DNA of 20,699 bases from positions 1-20,699 of the forward strand of contig JAHHUD010000022.1 of the NCBI GenBank assembly GCA_020024185.1, read 5' to 3'. This DNA comes from Oscillospiraceae bacterium. Lineage in GTDB: Bacteria > Bacillota > Clostridia > Oscillospirales > Ruminococcaceae. Position 1 is the first letter of the stretch. The number at the start of each line of letters is the position of its first letter. The notes beneath the pieces are model-generated. The model made no database searches, was not told the origin of the DNA, and was given only the letters and a program-made list of their open reading frames with translations. The translations under genes were made by a program, and so were the position numbers. Positions 16,419 through 20,699 of this stretch are shown in pieces.

Positions 16419-18122
16419 ATGAAAAAAATAACTCGAACTGCATATTTGGTTGCCACAATATTTTTTGTGATAAATGCCATTTCTGCAAGATTAAATCTTA
16501 ATCCATTGTACCCTGGCACAGCATTTTTTTACTGTGTTGTAATAACTGTATTTACAGCTATTTGGGTTGTTAGCAAAGCAGGCAAACTTATTTTTACAAA
16601 ATTAGATACAGGAAGTGTTGCAGTTGACTTTGAGCGCAAAGCACCGTTTCCAAAAGTGCCAATATTTATTGTTGCATTTGTATGGATTGCGTATGCAGTT
16701 GTAACAATTGGTTCAAGTGTTTTCTTTAATGTTTCAGCATTTAGAGACCAAATGCCAGATTATCGCGTTGGTGACTTTAGCCAAGAAGTTCAAGTTATAG
16801 ACTCTGAACAAATTCCTATTGTTGATAAAAGTCTTGCAACAAAAATTGCAGAAAAGAAACTTGGTGAAAAACCATCTTTGGGCAGCCAGGTTGTTTTGGG
16901 AGAGCCAACAATTCAGACTGTTAAAGATAAGCTTGTGTGGGTTATTCCACTTGAGCACTCCGGATTCTTTAAATGGCTTACAAATATGAGCGGTACTCCT
17001 GGTTATATTGTTGTATCTGCAACAAACAGTCAGGATGTTAAATATGTTGACAGCTATAAAATTAAATATCAACCAAATGCGTATCTTCTTGATGACCTTA
17101 CATTCCATGCAAGATATACAGCTGCACCATTTACAGGTATAACAGACTATAGCTTTGAGCTTGATGATGAGGGTAAACCATACTGGGTTATCACAACATA
17201 TAAATACACAAGAGGTTTTGCACTGCCAGAGGCAACAGGTGCAATTATTATGGACGCACAAACAGGCGAAAGTACAAGATATGCTTTGGAAGATGTTCCA
17301 ACTTGGGTGGACCGTGTTCAACCAGAAGATTTTATACTTACACAGATAAATAATAAAGGTAATTATGTTCACGGTGTATTTAACTTCTCCGATAAAGATA
17401 AATACCAAACAAGCCAAGGTCATATTATAGTTTATAATAACGGCAGATGTTATCTCTTTACAGGTATAACTTCTGTTGGTTCTGATGAAAGTGCAATTGG
17501 TTTTGTAATGGTTGATATGGTTACAAAAGAACCGGTTATGTATCAAATGGCAGGTGCAACAGAATATGCTGCACAAAAGAGTGCTGAAGGTAAAGTTCAG
17601 CAGTATGGATACTATGCGTCATTCCCACTTATTATAAACTATGATGGTATTCCAACATACTTTATGACACTTAAAGACGCTGACGGACTTATTAAACAAT
17701 ATGCTTATGTTTCTGTAAAGGATTTCCTTGTTGTTGGTACAGGTGAAAGTGTACAGGATGCAAGACTTAACTATGAAAAAGCATTAAGACAAAATCCAAG
17801 TTCAAGTGATGCTCTAAACAACACTAACAACCAAGAAATTTCAGGTGTTGTATACAGAATAAATCAAGAAATAGTAGCAGGAGAAACAGTTTACCGTTTT
17901 ATTCTTGAAGAAAGAAAAGATATTGTTTTTGAAGCTCGTGGAGCAATAAATGAAATGATTTCCCTTACAAGAGAAGGCGATAGCGTAAAGCTTATGTATA
18001 GAGAAAGCGAAGCTCCAATTAAAGATGTTGTTTCCTTTGAAAATACAGGTTTTGCAGAAATTGAAAAATTTATAGACCACACACCAGTGGAAGAAGTATC
18101 TCCAGAAGAAAAAACAGAATAA
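16419..18122 (+). CDS. Membrane protein of unknown function with large extracytoplasmic domain
   Basis: A 567-residue protein that I do not recognise. Hydrophobic segments at about 7-23, 34-52 and 79-103 form an N-terminal membrane part. The remaining 450 residues are soluble. Residues about 136-190 (SLATKIAEKKLGE...VWVIPL) and later segments (YWVITTYKY...GAIIMDAQTGES) resemble PepSY-like repeats, pairs of strands that often end in a D.xTGE turn. Residues about 475-550 look like a small beta-barrel (SGVVYRINQEIVAGETVYRFILEER). The C-terminus is acidic. It begins 14 bases after fbp with an AAAGAGG ribosome site and ends at a strong terminator. It could be an envelope maintenance or redox-type accessory protein, but that is speculation. 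Confidence 0.85.
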   Translation: MKKITRTAYLVATIFFVINAISARLNLNPLYPGTAFFYCVVITVFTAIWVVSKAGKLIFTKLDTGSVAVDFERKAPFPKVPIFIVAFVWIAYAVVTIGSSVFFNVSAFRDQMPDYRVGDFSQEVQVIDSEQIPIVDKSLATKIAEKKLGEKPSLGSQVVLGEPTIQTVKDKLVWVIPLEHSGFFKWLTNMSGTPGYIVVSATNSQDVKYVDSYKIKYQPNAYLLDDLTFHARYTAAPFTGITDYSFELDDEGKPYWVITTYKYTRGFALPEATGAIIMDAQTGESTRYALEDVPTWVDRVQPEDFILTQINNKGNYVHGVFNFSDKDKYQTSQGHIIVYNNGRCYLFTGITSVGSDESAIGFVMVDMVTKEPVMYQMAGATEYAAQKSAEGKVQQYGYYASFPLIINYDGIPTYFMTLKDADGLIKQYAYVSVKDFLVVGTGESVQDARLNYEKALRQNPSSSDALNNTNNQEISGVVYRINQEIVAGETVYRFILEERKDIVFEARGAINEMISLTREGDSVKLMYRESEAPIKDVVSFENTGFAEIEKFIDHTPVEEVSPEEKTE

Positions 18123-18129
18123 ATAGCAT

Positions 18130-18161
18130 AAAAGGTCACTTATAAAAGTGGCCTTTTATTT
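18130..18161 (+). terminator. Intrinsic terminator of the fbp operon
   Basis: Arms aaaaggtcac (18130-18139) and gtggcctttt (18148-18157), with one G-T pair, followed by a T-rich tail 8 bases after the stop codon of the membrane protein gene. Confidence 0.88.
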
Positions 18162-18172
18162 TGCACAAAAAT

Positions 18173-18205
18173 AAAAAGATGTATCAAAAACAGACACACC
18201 TTTTT
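18173..18205 (-). terminator. Intrinsic terminator of the ECF S-component gene
   Basis: Arms aaaaagatgt (18173-18182) and acaccttttt (18196-18205), with one G-T pair. On the minus strand a T-run follows the stem. It lies directly after the S-component stop and back to back with the fbp operon terminator. Confidence 0.82.
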
Positions 18206-18221
18206 ATTTTAGGAGTTTATA

Positions 18222-18779
18222 TTACTTAACAGATAATCTTGCTTTTTTTAGTGCAGGGTCAATCATATAATACAGTATAACAGAAACGACCATTGCAAGA
18301 AGTGCATTTATAAAGCTTGTAGTTCCTTTTGTGATAAGTACACCGGAAACAGTTTGCCAAGGATTGTTGAAAATAAGATACTCCACTATAAATGTTTTTC
18401 CAAGATAAAGTACAACATAGCTTAAAGAACCTGCAACAGCTGCAATAATAACTTTTATTTTTGTTTTTTGACCAATATTAGCGATAAAACCGGCAACATA
18501 AGCCATTGCAAACTTCATAATAAATGTAATCCAAAATTCTTTTGCATAGTTTGGGTCAGTAAGGTCAAAAATAGCACCACCAATGCCGGCTGCAAAACCA
18601 CCGGATACAGGACCAAAAATCAAACCACCCAAAATGCACATAACATTTCCAAGGTGTATTCGTGTTGGGCCAAGTGGAGTTGGAATCTTTGGCAGTTGTA
18701 AAGTGTTGCCGACAAAAACCAACGCTGCCATAACTCCAATCATAGCAATTGTTTTTACTGAAATTTTTTTAGAGTTCAT
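18222..18779 (-). CDS. ECF transporter S component (vitamin-type substrate-binding membrane protein)
   Basis: A 185-residue integral membrane protein with five to six hydrophobic segments. The N-terminus KTIAMIGVMAALVFVGN and the following TRIHLGNVMCILGGLIFGPVSGGFAAGIGGAIFDLTDP are typical of energy-coupling-factor S components of the riboflavin/HMP/pantothenate/pyridoxine type. S components bind a vitamin or precursor and use shared EcfA/EcfT energy units, which are not in this window. The gene follows a MocR/PdxR-type regulator by 83 bases in the same direction. Since PdxR-type regulators act in vitamin B6 metabolism, a B6 vitamer is a reasonable guess for the substrate. The family call is firm; the substrate is inference. 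Confidence 0.9.
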   Translation of the reverse strand: MNSKKISVKTIAMIGVMAALVFVGNTLQLPKIPTPLGPTRIHLGNVMCILGGLIFGPVSGGFAAGIGGAIFDLTDPNYAKEFWITFIMKFAMAYVAGFIANIGQKTKIKVIIAAVAGSLSYVVLYLGKTFIVEYLIFNNPWQTVSGVLITKGTTSFINALLAMVVSVILYYMIDPALKKARLSVK

Positions 18780-18797
18780 AATATACCTTCCTTAACG

Positions 18798-18826
18798 ATT
18801 ATAGTTATATTATGATTATATGCAAA
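18798..18826 (-). promoter_or_regulatory. Putative promoter of the ECF S-component gene
   Basis: On the minus strand, TTTGCA (18826-18821), a 17-base spacer and a perfect TATAAT (18803-18798). It lies in the 83-base gap after the regulator gene, so the transporter may be expressed apart from it. Confidence 0.55.
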
Positions 18827-18862
18827 TTTTGGTATTAAATAAATATCCAAAAAGAGAAGATT

Positions 18863-19963
18863 TTATATAACCAAATTTTTTCTGTTTTTCCTTCTTATTC
18901 TGCGAGTTCTATTTATATGTCTTTCAAAATCGCCATTATTGATAAGTTCTGCTAATACATACTGCTCAAAAACAGGAACAGTGCAAGAGTAAAAACCAAC
19001 TTTATTTTCAAATTCATTAAGCATATTGTAAGGCAAAACCATATATCCAACTCTCATAGATGGTGCGACAGTTTCAGAAAATGTATTAAGATAAATAACA
19101 GAGCAGTTTTTTGCAAGAGAAAAAACAGTATCATCATTTTTTGAGGAAATGGTAAGCTCGCTGTCATAGTTATCTTCAATTATAAAACCATTTCGTTTTT
19201 CAGCCCAGCGTATATACTCATATCTTTTAGAAACAGTTGCAGTTATTCCACTTGGAAAACTGTTAAAAGGAGTAATGTGTAAAACAGTTGCTTTTGAGTT
19301 TTCGAGTTCTGATGTTATTATGCCGTCATTTGCCATTTTTAACATTTCAAAACTTATATTGTTAGATGTATAAACTTTTCTTATTTTATCGTATGATGGA
19401 TTTTCAATTGCAAAAATTCTGTTTTTGCCTAAAAGCAAAGTTATAAGGCTGTAAAGATATTCAGCACCTGCACCAATTATAATCTGTTCCGGTTTTACAT
19501 TTATCCCACATGAACGCATAAGATAGCTGGATATGGCACTTCTCAATTGATGACAGCCGTGATTTGGTGATTTCATTAAAATCTGTTCTCCATAATCAAG
19601 CAAAACTTTTCTCATGGTTTTTGCCATAACAGAAAATGGAAACTGATTTTTTGTATTGTGATTTTGTGGTTTTATATCAGAAAAATTTGTTTTAATATTA
19701 TCTGAATTTGATAAAAAATCACTTTCTTTATATATAACAAAATAACCACTTCTTTGCCTTGCTTCAATATAACCTTCATCACAAAGTATAGCATAAGCGT
19801 GCTGTGTGGTTATAACACTTATACCGGTATCATCAGAAAGTGTTCTTTTTGACGGCAACTTTGCACCATAAGAATATACACCGTTTATAATGTCTTTTTT
19901 AATTTGTTCGTACAATTGTATATAAGCTGTTTTTCCACAGTTTTCTTTGATATGATAATTCAT
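18863..19963 (-). CDS. MocR/PdxR-type GntR regulator with aminotransferase-like domain, C-terminally truncated and lacking the PLP lysine
   Basis: A 366-residue protein. Residues about 10-75 are a GntR winged helix (LPSKRTLSDDTGISVITTQHAYAILCDEGYIEARQRSGYFV). Residues about 105-366 are a fold-type I aminotransferase-like domain. MocR proteins are usually near 450-500 residues; this one stops just after HINRTRRIRRKNRKN, where family members normally continue with the small C-terminal domain. The PLP site is also altered. Asp264 and Tyr266 (IIEDNYDSE) are kept, but the Schiff-base lysine of the TFSK motif is Glu297 (NTFSETVAPSMRVGY). The usual PSHQFP-like motif reads PFNSFPSG. It therefore should not form the normal PLP aldimine. 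Either it is decaying or it works as a cofactor-independent regulator. The long undisrupted frame argues against an old pseudogene. Confidence 0.88.
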   Translation of the reverse strand: MNYHIKENCGKTAYIQLYEQIKKDIINGVYSYGAKLPSKRTLSDDTGISVITTQHAYAILCDEGYIEARQRSGYFVIYKESDFLSNSDNIKTNFSDIKPQNHNTKNQFPFSVMAKTMRKVLLDYGEQILMKSPNHGCHQLRSAISSYLMRSCGINVKPEQIIIGAGAEYLYSLITLLLGKNRIFAIENPSYDKIRKVYTSNNISFEMLKMANDGIITSELENSKATVLHITPFNSFPSGITATVSKRYEYIRWAEKRNGFIIEDNYDSELTISSKNDDTVFSLAKNCSVIYLNTFSETVAPSMRVGYMVLPYNMLNEFENKVGFYSCTVPVFEQYVLAELINNGDFERHINRTRRIRRKNRKNLVI

Positions 19964-20007
19964 CTGATTATATAAAACCTTTCCTTATATATAAATTATA
20001 TAATATC

Positions 20008-20027
20008 AAAAATATTGTAATATTTTT
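20008..20027. repeat. AT-rich palindrome upstream of the MocR-type gene
   Basis: Arms aaaaatatt (20008-20016) and aatattttt (20019-20027) enclose a 2-base centre, 45-64 bases upstream of the regulator start. It could be an operator for the regulator, but the base composition is so AT-rich that chance is quite possible. Confidence 0.3.
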
Positions 20028-20035
20028 ATATTGTT

Positions 20036-20061
20036 TTGTAAATAAAAAATCGCTTACTATA
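20036..20061 (+). promoter_or_regulatory. Promoter-like pair ahead of an orphan terminator
   Basis: TTGTAA (around 20036-20041) and TATAAG (around 20056-20061), about 16 bases apart, point toward the terminator at 20101-20137. Together they would make a transcript of roughly 70 bases with no open frame of note. Confidence 0.3.
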
Positions 20062-20100
20062 AGTGTTGCGTTCTATAATGAAGTTTTTTGTGATAGATGG

Positions 20101-20137
20101 TACAGTACTAAAACATGAGTGTACTGTATCTTTTTTT
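20101..20137 (+). terminator. Orphan intrinsic terminator
   Basis: Arms tacagtac (20101-20108) and gtactgta (20121-20128) enclose a 12-base loop and are followed by an eight-T run. No plus-strand gene lies upstream, because the neighbour at 19963 reads the other way. It may end a small RNA or be left over from a lost gene. Confidence 0.7.
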
Positions 20138-20148
20138 TACAATATAAA

Positions 20149-20187
20149 CAGCAGGTGCCGAAAATTTTGGCACCTGCTGATATTTTT
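20149..20187. terminator. GC-rich hairpin, likely terminator
   Basis: Perfect 11-bp arms cagcaggtgcc (20149-20159) and ggcacctgctg (20169-20179), with TATTTTTTAT downstream on the plus strand. The stem is more GC-rich than anything around it. Direction is uncertain: the plus strand has the better T-run, but on the minus strand it would also lie downstream of the partial gene at the right edge. Confidence 0.75.
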
Positions 20188-20490
20188 TATACGCTTTCCT
20201 GTGGAGGATTTAGGAGCTTGCTCTTAATTATTTCATCATTTTACGACTTTTTGGAGCATAAACGGTCTGCTAGCTGTTACAATACAATTAGAGCAAATCA
20301 GCTAGATATGGTTTACTCTCACATACCCAAGTTGTAAAATGAGAGGTACAAATATGCCTGACTGTATGCGAGCTAAGATGATGTAGACACTTCCCACGAA
20401 AATATACATCTATTTTCTATGTTCGCTACCTGTATGAATGTACATTCAAATTCCTGTAATTGTTCGTATTATATAAATAAATCGAATGTA
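20188..20490. other. Non-coding or decayed stretch of different composition
   Basis: About 300 bases richer in G and C than the gaps further left, with no convincing gene. A plus-strand frame (20119-20337) runs through the hairpin and has no clear ribosome site. On the minus strand an open stretch of about 40 codons lacks a start. A 14-bp palindrome tgaatgtacattca lies at 20435-20448, with gaatgtac repeated at 20484-20491. It may be the eroded end or a regulatory region of an inserted element. Confidence 0.4.
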
Positions 20491-20699
20491 CTATATCAAA
20501 CAGAAAATAAAATAGATGCCGGCTGTTACAGTAAAACTAAGCAGCGCAGCGCCTGCCACAAGCAGAACTTTCTGATAGGGACGCTTTCCTTCTTCTCTAG
20601 CCTGTTCAATTTCGGACAGGGATTTTCCCTCACTAAAGGCAAGGATTTCTTTATAGGTTTGAATGTTGTGCTTTTTCTTGTATCGCTCCACACGGATTC
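20491..20699 (-). CDS. Small protein with C-terminal membrane segment (partial, start beyond window)
   Basis: An open frame of at least 69 codons that stays open to the right edge. A GTG at 20691 exists, but the frame continues upstream (…IRVERYKKK) and no ribosome site can be judged, so I treat the gene as partial. The visible part is charged and helical (YKKKHNIQTYKEILAFSEGK…SEIEQAREEGKRPYQK), then has one hydrophobic segment (VLLVAGAALLSFTVTAGIYFIFCLI) at the very end, a tail-anchor layout. I do not recognise the family. Codon use is clearly richer in G and C (for example GCGCAGCGCC in the antisense) than in the other genes, suggesting horizontal transfer. Confidence 0.65.
   Translation of the reverse strand, partial: IRVERYKKKHNIQTYKEILAFSEGKSLSEIEQAREEGKRPYQKVLLVAGAALLSFTVTAGIYFIFCLI

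Noticed and set aside
16734..17576. 280-codon minus-strand open frame opposite the unknown membrane protein
   Set aside because: Cys/Ile/Asn-rich shadow translation; the plus-strand frame has a ribosome site, membrane segments and an operon position.
20119..20337. 72-codon plus-strand open frame at the right end
   Set aside because: Its start lies within the orphan terminator and the frame reads through a perfect GC-rich hairpin; no ribosome site is seen. A decayed fragment remains possible.
1..20699. CRISPR array, transposase, restriction or toxin-antitoxin system
   Set aside because: No regularly spaced direct repeats with unique spacers were seen, and no reading frame shows transposase, nuclease, methylase or toxin motifs. 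The only tandem repeat is the in-frame coding one at 81-314.

Overview
The window looks like chromosomal DNA of a low-GC Gram-positive bacterium, most likely a Clostridia-type Firmicute. The evidence is AT-rich intergenic DNA and codon use, AGGAGG-type ribosome binding sites, a T-box leader on thrS, a class III fructose-1,6-bisphosphatase, RNase Y with YmdB, and the Firmicute order asp23 (yloU) - fakA (yloV) - recG. The species cannot be named from the sequence alone.

Left part (1-5655). A membrane-anchored surface protein with a Pro/Ser/Thr repeat tail runs off the left edge on the minus strand. It diverges from a stand-alone LysR regulator (1593-2519). A strong bidirectional terminator (2756-2793) separates lysR from a minus-strand recG - HAD phosphatase pair.

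Middle part (5656-11220). A minus-strand pair, the Asp23-family gene followed by the fatty acid kinase FakA gene, ends at its own terminator just before recG. A 500-base non-coding gap follows, holding a long hairpin that may be an RNA gene. Next come ymdB and rny (RNase Y), also on the minus strand. Here rny has its own terminator, so ymdB may have its own promoter. The gap between rny and thrS holds a 16-bp perfect palindrome, the thrS promoter and the thrS T-box.

Right-centre part (11299-18222). In order: thrS; a lone tRNA-Lys(UUU) with a near-consensus promoter and its own terminator; a nicotinamidase-like hydrolase on the minus strand; and a plus-strand pair of class III FBPase and a membrane protein of unknown function.

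Right end (18222-20699). An ECF transporter substrate-binding (S) component lies directly downstream of a MocR/PdxR-type regulator. The regulator lacks both the PLP-binding lysine (Glu in its place) and the C-terminal end of its aminotransferase-like domain. Beyond it are two orphan terminator hairpins and a stretch of higher GC, ending in a partial gene for a small protein with a C-terminal membrane segment. This may be the edge of a mobile element.

Most of the window is ordinary housekeeping sequence. The best leads are the altered MocR regulator beside a vitamin-type transporter, the long hairpin at 8162-8251, the palindrome ahead of thrS, and the right-hand boundary.
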